Assembly: GCA_964646815.1 (NCBI GenBank)
Contig: CAZYFH010000009.1
Coordinates: 61,112 to 125,111 of the forward strand
Source of the DNA: CAZYFH01 sp964646815
GTDB lineage: Bacteria; Acidobacteriota; Vicinamibacteria; Vicinamibacterales; UBA8438
DNA: 64,000 bases
Direction of reading: 5' to 3'
Shown here: positions 52,042 to 60,779 of the stretch, piece by piece
Layout: each line of letters opens with the position of its first letter
How positions within the stretch are numbered: the first letter of the stretch is position 1
Notes under the pieces: generated by a model
What the model saw: the letters and a program-made list of their open reading frames with translations, nothing else
The model's database searches: none
Told to the model about the DNA's origin: nothing
Translations under genes and position numbers: made by a program

Positions 52042-53126
52042 TGATCTTCCACCTCTTATATCCGCTGCGCGGGGAGCTCAGCGTCTTGAACGTGACGCAA
52101 TACATTACGTTCCGCACCGCCGCGGCGAGTCTGTCGGCCTTCGTGATCTCGCTCGTGCTCGGTCCGTGGGTAATCCGCAAGCTGCGGACGCTCCAGATCG
52201 GTCAAGTCGTGCGCGACGACGTCCCGCCGTCCCATCAGGTGAAGGCGGGCACGCCGACGATGGGTGGCCTCCTCGTACTCATGGCCGCCTTGGTGCCGAC
52301 ACTGCTCTGGGCTGATCTGACGAATGTCTATGTCTGGATTGCCGTGCTGTCGACCGCCGCCTTTGGCGCGATTGGCTTCGTCGACGACTACCTCAAAGTG
52401 TATTACCACTCGCCGCGCGGGCTCTCACCTCGCGGCAAGATGATTGCGCAGGCAATGGTTGGCACTGCCGTTGGACTCGTGCTGTTGCGGCTGACGGCAA
52501 CCGGCCAGTACAGCACCGCGATCAACTTTCCGTTCTTCAAGGAGTTCACGCCGGATATCGGGTGGCTCTACGTGCCGTTCGCGGTGCTCTGGCTGATGTT
52601 TGCGTCCAACGCGGTGAATCTGACCGATGGGCTCGACGGGCTTGCAATTAGCGTGTTCACCGTCGCAGCCGGTGCGTTCACGGCCCTGACTTATGTGAGC
52701 GGTCACGCGGTCATCGCCGAATTTCTGCTTCTGCTGCGGTTTCCACCGGCAGGGGAGCTCACGATCTTCTGCGGCTCGCTCGTCGGGGCCGGGCTGGGGT
52801 TTCTCTGGTACAACTCCTATCCCGCAGATATCTTCATGGGGGATGTCGGGTCACTTGCGCTCGGCGGCGCGTTGGGCACCGTCGCGCTGCTCATCAAACA
52901 GGAGCTGCTGCTCCCGATCGTCGGCGCCGTCTTTGTCATCGAGGCGCTCTCCGTGGTCATCCAGGTCGGTTCATACAAGCTGACCGGCCAGCGCGTATTC
53001 AGGATGGCGCCGCTCCATCACCACTTCGAGATCGTCGGGTGGAGCGAGCCCAAAATCATCAGTCGGTTCCTGATTCTGGCCGTGGTATTTGCGTTGTTCA
53101 GCCTGACGACGTTGAAATTGCGATGA
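52041..53126 (+). CDS. mraY: Phospho-MurNAc-pentapeptide transferase
   Basis: 361 aa, ten helices. Joins phospho-MurNAc-pentapeptide to undecaprenyl phosphate, giving lipid I. Motifs: HQVKAGTPTMGGLLVL, GFVDDYLKV with the metal-binding aspartates, ASNAVNLTDGLDGLAI, FMGDVGSLALGGALG, and MAPLHHHFEIVGWSEPKII. The longer open frame upstream is a murF shadow; the ATG at 52041 is coupled to the murF stop. Confidence 0.96.
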   Translation: MIFHLLYPLRGELSVLNVTQYITFRTAAASLSAFVISLVLGPWVIRKLRTLQIGQVVRDDVPPSHQVKAGTPTMGGLLVLMAALVPTLLWADLTNVYVWIAVLSTAAFGAIGFVDDYLKVYYHSPRGLSPRGKMIAQAMVGTAVGLVLLRLTATGQYSTAINFPFFKEFTPDIGWLYVPFAVLWLMFASNAVNLTDGLDGLAISVFTVAAGAFTALTYVSGHAVIAEFLLLLRFPPAGELTIFCGSLVGAGLGFLWYNSYPADIFMGDVGSLALGGALGTVALLIKQELLLPIVGAVFVIEALSVVIQVGSYKLTGQRVFRMAPLHHHFEIVGWSEPKIISRFLILAVVFALFSLTTLKLR

Positions 53127-54490
53127 GTCAATTCTCCGTCACCGGTTTGCACGTGGTCGTGGTCGGCGCCGCCCGGAGCGGCGTGGCGGCGGCCACGCTG
53201 GTCGCCAGCCGGGGTGCGCGGGTCACGCTGAGCGACGCACGCGCGGCGGTCGGTAACGCCGAGTCGCTCCAGACGATCGGCATCGCGCTCGAGCTTGGGG
53301 GGCATCGATCGAAGACCTTTGAGGCCGCCGACCTCATTGTGTTGAGCCCGGGGGTCTCCCCGCGGCTGCCCCTCGTCGCCCGCGCGCGGGCGGAGGGCGT
53401 TCCCGTCATCAGCGAAATCGAGCTAGCCGCTCGGTGGCTGCGTGGGCGGATCGTGGCGGTGACCGGCACGAAAGGGAAGTCGACGACGACGGTCCTGGCC
53501 GGGCGCATGCTTGACGCAGGAGGGTGCCGCGCAGTCGTGGGTGGCAACATTGGCGCGGCACTCAGTAGCCAGGTCGACGATTCGACACCGGACGCGATTC
53601 ATGTGGTCGAGGTGAGCAGTTTTCAGCTCGAGCTCACCGAAACGTTCCGGCCGTGGATTGCGGTGTGTCTCAATTTGTCGCCCGACCACCTCGACCGCCA
53701 CGCGAGCTTCGAGGAGTACGTCGACGCGAAGGCGCGCATCTTCGCGAACCAAACCAAAGAGGACGCGATGGTTATCAACGCCGATGACCCGCGCGTCCTC
53801 GAGATCGCCCGCTCGGGCCGTGCGCGGGCCCTCCAGTTTGCAGTGTCGCGGAATCTCGAGGAGGGGGTGCACGTCACGGCCGAAGCCATCTCTCACCGGT
53901 CGGCGGACCGTGAGCGACCCCTGGTCCCGCTATCGGCGGTGCAGCTGCCGGGTCGACACCTGCTGAGCGACGTCGTCGCGGCGGCGGCCGTGGGGACCCT
54001 GGCTGGCGTCGCGCCAGATGCCATGACGCGCGCCGTGCAATCGTTCGTCGGACTTGAGCACACGCTGGAGTTCGTGGCCGAGCACGACGGCGTCCGGTTC
54101 GTCAACGACTCGAAGGCGACGAACGTCGCGTCGGCACGCGCCGCGATCGAGTGCTTCGGTCAAGGTCTCGTGGTCATCCTTGGCGGCCGCTTCAAGGGGG
54201 GAACGTTGGCCGATCTGCGCGCGCCCCTGGCCTCGCGCGGGGCGAGTGTGGTCGCGCTTGGGGAGGCGCGGCCGCTCATTCACGAGGCTGTCGCTGGTGC
54301 CGTGTCCATCGCGGACGCCGAGACGATGGCTGACGCGGTGGCCGCTGGTCGTCGGCTTGGGCGACCAGGCGGAACGGTGCTGCTGGCGCCGGCGTGCGCC
54401 AGCCTGGACATGTTCCGCGACTATGCGGAACGTGGTCGGGCATTCAAGGAGGAGGTGAACCGCTTGGGACGTGGCGCCGGCGAGCGGTGA
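53123..54490 (+). CDS. murD: UDP-MurNAc-L-Ala:D-Glu ligase
   Basis: 455 aa. N-terminal nucleotide fold VVGAARSGVAAATLVASRG, ATP loop VTGTKGKSTTTVLAGRML, EVSSFQLELT, NLSPDHLDRHASFEEYVDAK and the C-terminal FVNDSKATNVASARAAIE, ILGGRFKGG. It adds D-Glu to UDP-MurNAc-L-Ala. The ATG overlaps the mraY stop. The last codons and the TGA stop fall within the left arm of an inverted-repeat element. Confidence 0.96.
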   Translation: MSQFSVTGLHVVVVGAARSGVAAATLVASRGARVTLSDARAAVGNAESLQTIGIALELGGHRSKTFEAADLIVLSPGVSPRLPLVARARAEGVPVISEIELAARWLRGRIVAVTGTKGKSTTTVLAGRMLDAGGCRAVVGGNIGAALSSQVDDSTPDAIHVVEVSSFQLELTETFRPWIAVCLNLSPDHLDRHASFEEYVDAKARIFANQTKEDAMVINADDPRVLEIARSGRARALQFAVSRNLEEGVHVTAEAISHRSADRERPLVPLSAVQLPGRHLLSDVVAAAAVGTLAGVAPDAMTRAVQSFVGLEHTLEFVAEHDGVRFVNDSKATNVASARAAIECFGQGLVVILGGRFKGGTLADLRAPLASRGASVVALGEARPLIHEAVAGAVSIADAETMADAVAAGRRLGRPGGTVLLAPACASLDMFRDYAERGRAFKEEVNRLGRGAGER

Positions 54491-54605
54491 GCAGTCATCA
54501 GTCGGACTGTGCGGTGTCGAGCCGGCCGCTGGGAGCGCAGGCTGCCCCGGCCTGCGAGGCTGGTGTCTTCACCCTGGTCTGACTGATGACTGCTGACCGC
54601 TCGCC
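54479..54605. mobile_element. MITE-like inverted-repeat element between murD and ftsW
   Basis: Arms of 25 bp at 54479-54503 and 54581-54605 are inverted copies with a single mismatch; they share GGCGAGCGGT and AGCAGTCATCAGTC. The murD TGA (54488-54490) is in the left arm. A smaller GCAGGC/GCCTGC hairpin lies in the middle. The element is 127 bp and non-coding. It interrupts an otherwise overlapping run of cell-wall genes. Confidence 0.75.
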
Positions 54606-54674
54606 CGTGGGCGGCAGCCCAGGTTTCGGGTTGGGCGGCCAAAAGCTTTAGGCGACGGACGGAAAACGGCGAGT

Positions 54675-55775
54675 ATGGCGCGAAAACTCAAATCCGACAA
54701 GACGCTGTTTCTGGCGACGCTGGCGCTCCTCGGGTCGAGCGTCGTCATGGTGTACAGCGCGTCGGCGATGCTCGCCATGGACCGGTTTCAGCAACCCTAT
54801 TTCTTCCTCTTCCGGCAGTTGACGTGGGTCGTGCTCGGCGGCGGGCTCCTGGCCGGCGTCATGCGGATTAACTACCGGCTCCTCAAACAACCGGTCGTCA
54901 TTTGGACGGTGATGGGGGTTACCACGCTGATGCTGGCCGCCGTCCTGTTCAGTCCGCCCATCAACGGCGTGCGCCGGTGGTTCGGCATTGCCGGCATCGG
55001 GGTCCAGCCGTCGGAGCTCGCGAAGATAGCGGTCATCATCTTCACCGCCGCGATTCTCGAGCGACGCATGGAGCACGTCGACGAGCTGGCGCACTCTCTG
55101 CTCCCCATCGGCCTCGTCACCGGGGGCGCTGCCGTGCTCATCGTGCTCGAACCCGACTTTGGCACGGCGGCGACGCTGCTCGTCATCGTCGCGGCGATGG
55201 TGTTCGCAGCGGGGTTGAGCTACCGGTATCTGTTCGGTTTCGCGCTCGTCGCGTTGCCGGTGATCTATCTCGTCCTCGCGAGCGCGGACTATCGCCGTCG
55301 ACGACTGCTTGCGTTCCTCGACCCGTGGGCCGATCCGCTCGGCGATGGGTTTCAGGTCATTCAGTCCTTGATTGCGGTCGGCACCGGAGGGGTGTTCGGC
55401 CGAGGTCTGATGAGCGGGGTGCAGAAGCTGTTCTACCTGCCATACCCGCACACCGATTTCATCTATGCGGTGATCGCCGAGGAAACCGGGCTGATCGGCG
55501 CGACCGTGGTTCTGCTCTGCTTCGTCGTGATCACGTGGCGCGGGTTGCGGGTGACGCTGTACGCACCGGATCGGTTCGGCGCGTTTCTCGCGTTGGGCCT
55601 CACGACGATGGTGGCATTACAGGCCTTCGTCAACATGAGCGTCGTGCTCAGTCTATTGCCGACGAAAGGTATCACGCTGCCGTTCGTCAGCGCCGGGGGC
55701 TCGTCGCTGCTGATTAGCCTGTTGGGAATGGGCGTGCTGCTGAACATCTCGCAGCACGCGTCGGCGGAAACATGA
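54675..55775 (+). CDS. ftsW: Septal peptidoglycan glycosyltransferase FtsW (SEDS family)
   Basis: 366 aa, ten helices. SEDS hallmarks: VVMVYSASA, NGVRRWFGIAGIGVQPSELAKIAVIIF, ILEPDFGTAATLL in the form VLEPDFGTAATLLVI, GDGFQVIQSLIAVGTGGVFGRGL, PYPHTDFIYAVIAEETGLIG and TKGITLPFVSAGGSSL. It polymerises lipid II together with FtsI. Confidence 0.95.
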   Translation: MARKLKSDKTLFLATLALLGSSVVMVYSASAMLAMDRFQQPYFFLFRQLTWVVLGGGLLAGVMRINYRLLKQPVVIWTVMGVTTLMLAAVLFSPPINGVRRWFGIAGIGVQPSELAKIAVIIFTAAILERRMEHVDELAHSLLPIGLVTGGAAVLIVLEPDFGTAATLLVIVAAMVFAAGLSYRYLFGFALVALPVIYLVLASADYRRRRLLAFLDPWADPLGDGFQVIQSLIAVGTGGVFGRGLMSGVQKLFYLPYPHTDFIYAVIAEETGLIGATVVLLCFVVITWRGLRVTLYAPDRFGAFLALGLTTMVALQAFVNMSVVLSLLPTKGITLPFVSAGGSSLLISLLGMGVLLNISQHASAET

Positions 55776-55805
55776 CCGGCCGACCGATCGCGAGGCGCGA
55801 AGGCC

Positions 55806-56927
55806 GTGAAAGAGAAGTCGACGGCAAGGTTACTGCGGGTGGTGTTCGCGGGAGGCGGCACAGGCGGCCATCTCTTCCCGGGAATCGCGGTGGCGCGCGA
55901 GCTCATCCGGCGGCACCCCGGCGCCAGGGTCGTTTTTGCGGGAACGGGGCGTGCCGTCGAGACGCGCGTCCTGGGCCGAGAGGGGTTCGCGCTCGAGACG
56001 GTCAGAAGCACCGGGGTGATGGGGAAGTCGCTGGGGGGGGTGGGGCGAGCGCTGGCGCTTGCGCCGGTCACCCTCGCCGATGCGGCCCGGGTGTTGCGAC
56101 GGACGCGACCGAACCTCGTCGTCGGCCTCGGCGGCTACAGCGCCGGACCGGTGGTCTTGCTCGCGGCGCTCCGGGGACTGCCGACGATGCTCATGGAGCA
56201 GAACGCGGTGCCCGGCTTCACGAACCGGTTGCTGGCGCGTGTGGTCGGGGCCGCGGCCGTCTCGTTCGAGGCGACGCAGTCATATTTCGGAGCCAAGGCG
56301 TTCGTCAGCGGGAACCCGGTCCGCGCGGGGTTCTTTCGAGATCCGCGCGCGCGTGCCAAGCGCGGGAGGGGATCTAAGACCGTGTCGCGCTTGCTCGTCA
56401 TCGGTGGTTCGCAGGGCGCGCACACGCTGAACCTCGCGATGATCGAGGCAGCACCGGTTCTGGCCGCCGCGGGGGCCGGGGTCACGGTTGTGCACCAAGC
56501 GGGCGATCGCGACGCGGATCGTGTACGCGCGGGGTACCAGAAGGCCGGTGTGACGGCTCGTGTAGAAGCGTTCCTCGACGCGATGGATGAAGAGATGGGG
56601 GCTGCAGATCTGGCGGTATGCCGAGCTGGCGCGACCACGCTGGCTGAGGTCTCGGCGTCCGGACTGCCGGCGATCGTGGTGCCGCTGCCACGCGCAGCCA
56701 ACGATCACCAGCGCCGGAACGCCGCGGCCCTGGCGGATGTCGCGGCGGTCGACGTGGTCGAGGAGGTCGCGCTGAGCCACGAGCTCGCGCCGCGTCTCGT
56801 CGCGTTGTTGGATGACCGGGCGCGTCGCGACAGGATGTCGACCGCCATCCGAGCGGCGGCGCGACCAGACGCGGCGCGCCTGGTCGTCGACCGCGTGGAG
56901 GAGTTGGTCGGGTGCGCGCCGACCTAG
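55806..56927 (+). CDS. murG: UDP-GlcNAc:lipid I N-acetylglucosaminyltransferase
   Basis: 373 aa from a GTG. GT-B fold: the first Gly-rich loop FAGGGTGGHLFPGIAVARELI, VGLGGYSAGPVVLLA, MEQNAVPGFTNRLL, second-half loop GGSQGAHTLN, and CRAGATTLAEVSASGLPAIVVPLPRAANDHQRRNA, which binds UDP-GlcNAc. It makes lipid II at the inner face of the membrane. A 259-bp gap with hairpins separates it from murC. Confidence 0.95.
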   Translation: MKEKSTARLLRVVFAGGGTGGHLFPGIAVARELIRRHPGARVVFAGTGRAVETRVLGREGFALETVRSTGVMGKSLGGVGRALALAPVTLADAARVLRRTRPNLVVGLGGYSAGPVVLLAALRGLPTMLMEQNAVPGFTNRLLARVVGAAAVSFEATQSYFGAKAFVSGNPVRAGFFRDPRARAKRGRGSKTVSRLLVIGGSQGAHTLNLAMIEAAPVLAAAGAGVTVVHQAGDRDADRVRAGYQKAGVTARVEAFLDAMDEEMGAADLAVCRAGATTLAEVSASGLPAIVVPLPRAANDHQRRNAAALADVAAVDVVEEVALSHELAPRLVALLDDRARRDRMSTAIRAAARPDAARLVVDRVEELVGCAPT

Positions 56928-57000
56928 CTGTCTTGACTGCTTGGGATGTGTGCAAATGAGTCGGGTTCTGCTGAAGACAGCAGGCGCCCACAGCGCGCCT

Positions 57001-57068
57001 CGCGACCGCGGAGCGGGGCGCCCCCGTGATCCCCGCGCAGCGGTCGCGGGGGCTTGGGGCCAAGCCCC
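57001..57068. repeat. Two consecutive GC-rich hairpins between murG and murC
   Basis: Hairpin 1: CGCGACCGC (57001-57009) with GCGGTCGCG (57040-57048), plus inner GGGG/CCCC. Hairpin 2: GGGGCTTGG (57049-57057), two bases, CCAAGCCCC (57060-57068), a perfect 9-bp stem. The second is also present in degenerate form at 30629-30656. No T-run follows, so attenuation or repeat origin is more likely than a classic terminator. The remainder of the 56928-57186 gap shows no gene. Confidence 0.7.
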
Positions 57069-57186
57069 ATCTAGTACCAGGAGCCTGGGATGGAGGCCGT
57101 GAGTCGCATCGAGGCTGGCGAGGCGCTGCCGTTGGAATTGAGGGCGCCCTGCTCCCGCGTGTGGTGCGCGTTTCGAGGGCTGCCCG

Positions 57187-58587
57187 ATGCCGGCCGTGCG
57201 TGAGGGGGCCCGGCGCGTGCACATGGTTGGGATCGGCGGCGTCGGGATGAGTGGGATCGCCGAATTGCTGGTCAATCTCGGTTACGACGTGAGCGGATCG
57301 GATCTGACGGAATCGTCGGCACTGGACCGGCTGCGAGCAGCTGGCGCACACGTGACAGTGGGCCACGATGCCGGTTATGTCGGGCGCCCAGACATGGTCG
57401 TTGTCTCGTCCGCGGTGCCCGCCGACAACCCGGAGTTGGCCGAGGCTGCCCGCCGCGCGATCCCCGTCGTCTCGCGCGGTGCCATGCTCGCCGAGGTCGC
57501 CGGTCTCAGAAGGGCGATTGCCGTCATCGGATCTCATGGGAAGACGACCACGACATCGATGGTCGCGGTCATCCTGGTGGCGTGTGGTGTCGACCCGACG
57601 GCCATTATCGGGGGACGGGTGGGGGCGTTCGGAAGCAATGCCCGTCTCGGACGCGGCCCGTTTATCGTGGTCGAAGCCGACGAGAGTGATCGGTCCTTCC
57701 TGCATCTCTCGCCCGAGATCGCCGTGCTTACCAATATCGACGACGAGCACCTCGAGGCCTATGCGGGGATGGATGACCTCGAGCAGGCGTTCGCGGTGTT
57801 CGCTTCGCGCGTCCCGCCCCACGGTTGTCTCGTTGCCTGCGCCGATGACGAGCGCCTGCGGCGTCTGACACGTGCCGCGACGAGTCCGGTAATGACGTAC
57901 GGCATCGACGAGCCGACGGCGTCGGTCCGTGCGTACGACGTCACGCTCGGCGCAACCGGGTCACGGTGTTGCGTGTCGGTCAATACCGACACTGCGCGAG
58001 CGGACATTGAGCTCGACCTCAGAATCCCGGGCCGTCACAACGTGCTCAACGCGCTGGCGGCGGTCGCCGTCGGCACGCAGATCGGCGCCGACACGTCCGT
58101 CATGCGCGACGCGCTGGCGCGGTTCGCTGGGGTCGACCGACGGTTCGAGGTGCATGGTGAAGTCGACGGGATCCGGGTCATCGACGACTACGGTCATCAC
58201 CCGACGGAGATCACCGCGGTGCTCGAGACAGCACGGCTGGGTAACCCGCGCCGCGTCGTTCTCGTGTTCCAGCCGCATCGCTACACACGCACCCGGCGGC
58301 TGCTCAATCGGTTCGGTCCCGCGTTGGCGTTGGCCGACACGCTCATTCTGACCGACGTCTACGCGGCCGGCGAGGCGCCGGTTCCTGGGGCAACCGCCGC
58401 GGCCATCGCGGCCTCCGTCGCAGCAACCTCGCCGATACCGATCCGACGCGTGGCGTCGTTGGACGAGGCGGTTGAGACGGTCGTGTCAATTGCGCGTCGC
58501 GGCGACGTCATCGTGACGTTGGGCGCGGGGTCAGTCGGCCAGATTGCTTCCCGCATCATCGAGTTGCTGAAGGGGCGGGAATCCTGA
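57187..58587 (+). CDS. murC: UDP-MurNAc:L-alanine ligase
   Basis: 466 aa. HMVGIGGVGMSGIAELL is the N-terminal UDP-binding loop, GSHGKTTTTSMVAVIL the ATP loop, EADESDRSFLHLSPEIAVLTNIDDEHLE the central block and DDYGHHPTEITAVL the C-terminal metal/ATP motif. It adds the first amino acid. The next gene begins on the last base of its stop. murB and ddl, often found here, are absent. Confidence 0.96.
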   Translation: MPAVREGARRVHMVGIGGVGMSGIAELLVNLGYDVSGSDLTESSALDRLRAAGAHVTVGHDAGYVGRPDMVVVSSAVPADNPELAEAARRAIPVVSRGAMLAEVAGLRRAIAVIGSHGKTTTTSMVAVILVACGVDPTAIIGGRVGAFGSNARLGRGPFIVVEADESDRSFLHLSPEIAVLTNIDDEHLEAYAGMDDLEQAFAVFASRVPPHGCLVACADDERLRRLTRAATSPVMTYGIDEPTASVRAYDVTLGATGSRCCVSVNTDTARADIELDLRIPGRHNVLNALAAVAVGTQIGADTSVMRDALARFAGVDRRFEVHGEVDGIRVIDDYGHHPTEITAVLETARLGNPRRVVLVFQPHRYTRTRRLLNRFGPALALADTLILTDVYAAGEAPVPGATAAAIAASVAATSPIPIRRVASLDEAVETVVSIARRGDVIVTLGAGSVGQIASRIIELLKGRES

Positions 58588-59462
58588 TGAGCGTGCGCAC
58601 GCTGACGGACCGGCGCTTCCGCCGGGCACATCTCAGGCCGGGTCGCCGGCGGCGCTTGGCCGCGCGTCGACGGTTCGTCGTTCGCGCCCTCGTCGTCGCG
58701 ATAGTCGTCGTCGCGGGGGGGCGGTGGCTGATCGGTGCCGTCCAGCGGTTCACCGCGTTCAGCGTCGCGACCGTCTCGGTCGACGGTAATTACCGCGTGT
58801 CGCGGGGCGAGATAGTCGCCTTGGTCAACGTGTTGCATGGACAGAACATCCTCGTTGCCGACCTTGAAGCGGCGCGCGCGCGACTGCTGAGCTCCGGATG
58901 GATTGAGGACGCCACGGTGCGCCGCGTGTTGCCGTCGACCATCGCCATCGTCGTGACAGAACGGGAACCGGTGGGAATTGGCCGGTTCGGATCGCGGTTG
59001 TATCTCGTCGACGCGCGCGGGACAGTCATTGACGAGTACGGTCCGTGGTTCCCGAGCGTCGACTTGCCGATCATTGACGGTCTATCGGCGAGTGGTCGGG
59101 AGGGCCTCGTCGATATCGACAACACACGTGCCGCCCTCGCGGCCAACCTGATGCAGCAGGTCGGAACGCATGAACAGCTGGCCGCGCGCATTTCGCAAGT
59201 CGACGTTCGAGATCCCAACGACGCGGTGGTGTTGTTGGCGGGCGACCCCGCTCTGATTCACCTCGGCACTGAGCGGTTTGTCGAGCGCCTCGAGGTCTAT
59301 CTCGACTTGGCCTCGACGCTTCGGGCGCAGGTGCCACAGATCGATTACGTCGATCTCAGATTCGATCGACGCGTGTATGTCGGACCGGCGGGCGGCGACA
59401 CACGCGCCGCGACGCCGGTCAACGTTTCTCATAGTCAGACGCCGGCCGGGCCGACCGAGTAG
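58587..59462 (+). CDS. ftsQ: Cell-division protein FtsQ
   Basis: 291 aa. Arg-rich cytoplasmic start (RFRRAHLRPGRRRRLAARRRF), one membrane helix (about residues 30-50, ALVVAIVVVAGG), then a POTRA domain (FSVATVSVDGNYRVSRGEIVALV) and the FtsQ beta domain with LPSTIAIVVTEREPVGI. Links FtsL/FtsB to the divisome. Overlaps the murC stop by one base (TGATG). Confidence 0.9.
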   Translation: MSVRTLTDRRFRRAHLRPGRRRRLAARRRFVVRALVVAIVVVAGGRWLIGAVQRFTAFSVATVSVDGNYRVSRGEIVALVNVLHGQNILVADLEAARARLLSSGWIEDATVRRVLPSTIAIVVTEREPVGIGRFGSRLYLVDARGTVIDEYGPWFPSVDLPIIDGLSASGREGLVDIDNTRAALAANLMQQVGTHEQLAARISQVDVRDPNDAVVLLAGDPALIHLGTERFVERLEVYLDLASTLRAQVPQIDYVDLRFDRRVYVGPAGGDTRAATPVNVSHSQTPAGPTE

Positions 59463-59489
59463 TGGGGCACTGAGTTCAACGGAGGTAGC

Positions 59490-60722
59490 GTGGCACGTAA
59501 CGAGCAGTATCTGGTCGGGCTCGACGTCGGCACGTCGAAGATCGCCGCCATCGTCGGAGAGGCGATGGAGGACGGCGGTGTAGACATCGTCGGGATCGGG
59601 GTGGCCGACGCCAAGGGAATTCGCCGAGGGGTTGTCGTCAATCTTGAGGCGGCGGTCGAGGCCATCAAGAAATCACTCGAAGAGGCGGAGCTCACGGCCG
59701 GTGTCGAAATAGACTCGGTTCACTTGGGCCTGTCAGCAGGGCATGCCAAGGCGTTCAACAGTCGCGGCGTGGTGGCCGTCGCTGGCAAGAACCGCGAGAT
59801 CACCCGCGAGGACGTGCATCGGGCGATCGATGCTGCGAAAGCGGTCTCGTTGCCAAACGGGCGCGAGATTCTCCATGTGTTGCCTCAGGATTTCGTCGTC
59901 GACGAACAGGACGGGATAGGGGCGCCGATTGGCATGACCGGCGCTCGGCTCGAGGTCAACGTCCACGTTGTGACCGGAAGTGCGTCGTCCACGCAGAACG
60001 TCGTGGCCTGTGTGAACCGCGCTGGCGTTACGGTCGTCGACACCGTTCTCGAGCAGCTGGCGGCGGCCGAGGCGGTGCTGACGTCGGACGAGAAGGAGCT
60101 CGGCGTGGCGCTCGTCGATGTCGGCGGTGGCACGACCGATTTCGCGGTGTTCGAGCGAGGCAGCCTCTGGCACACCGGTGTCGTGGCGCTCGGCGGTGAT
60201 CACTTCACCAACGATATCGCGGTCGGGCTGCGCACGCCGATACCCGAGGCGGAGAAGACCAAGCGCCGCGTCGGATGTGCGCTTGCCTCGCTGGTCGACG
60301 AGGAGCAGACCATCGAGGTTGCGAGCGTCGGCGGCCGGCAGCCCCGGGTGATGTCGCGTCGGATGCTCGCCGATGTGCTGCAGCCGCGTGCCGAGGAGAT
60401 CTTTCACCAGCTGTGGGACGAGGTGCGCCGGGCCGGCTACGAGCGGTCACTGAACTCCGGCATCGTGCTGACCGGCGGCGGGTCGATCCTCGACGGCATG
60501 GCGGAGATCGCCGACCAGATCTTCGACCTGCCGATCCGGCGCGGCTGTCCCGTCGGCGTTGGCGGGTTGACGGACCATGTACACAACCCCGCGTTCGCCA
60601 CTGCCGTCGGGCTAGTCATGTACGCCAGCCGAAATCAGACGATGGAGCGGGACCGCGCCGTCGGAGGCGCCCTGAGCCGGGTGGCCGGCCGCCTGCGTGG
60701 GCTCTTCAAGGAGTATTTCTGA
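59490..60722 (+). CDS. ftsA: Cell-division actin homologue FtsA
   Basis: 410 aa, GGAGG upstream of the GTG. Actin-like phosphate loop VGLDVGTSKIAAIVGE, the 1C domain with SAGHAKAFNSRGVVAV, VDVGGGTTDFAVF (phosphate 2), and NSGIVLTGGGSILDGM. The C-terminal GRLRGLFKEYF is an amphipathic membrane-targeting helix. FtsA tethers FtsZ filaments to the membrane. Confidence 0.95.
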   Translation: MARNEQYLVGLDVGTSKIAAIVGEAMEDGGVDIVGIGVADAKGIRRGVVVNLEAAVEAIKKSLEEAELTAGVEIDSVHLGLSAGHAKAFNSRGVVAVAGKNREITREDVHRAIDAAKAVSLPNGREILHVLPQDFVVDEQDGIGAPIGMTGARLEVNVHVVTGSASSTQNVVACVNRAGVTVVDTVLEQLAAAEAVLTSDEKELGVALVDVGGGTTDFAVFERGSLWHTGVVALGGDHFTNDIAVGLRTPIPEAEKTKRRVGCALASLVDEEQTIEVASVGGRQPRVMSRRMLADVLQPRAEEIFHQLWDEVRRAGYERSLNSGIVLTGGGSILDGMAEIADQIFDLPIRRGCPVGVGGLTDHVHNPAFATAVGLVMYASRNQTMERDRAVGGALSRVAGRLRGLFKEYF

Positions 60723-60779
60723 CTCGGCACTCTGGTGTCGGCACCGGCGAGTTGTCGTAGCGCGAGAGGAGGATTGAGG

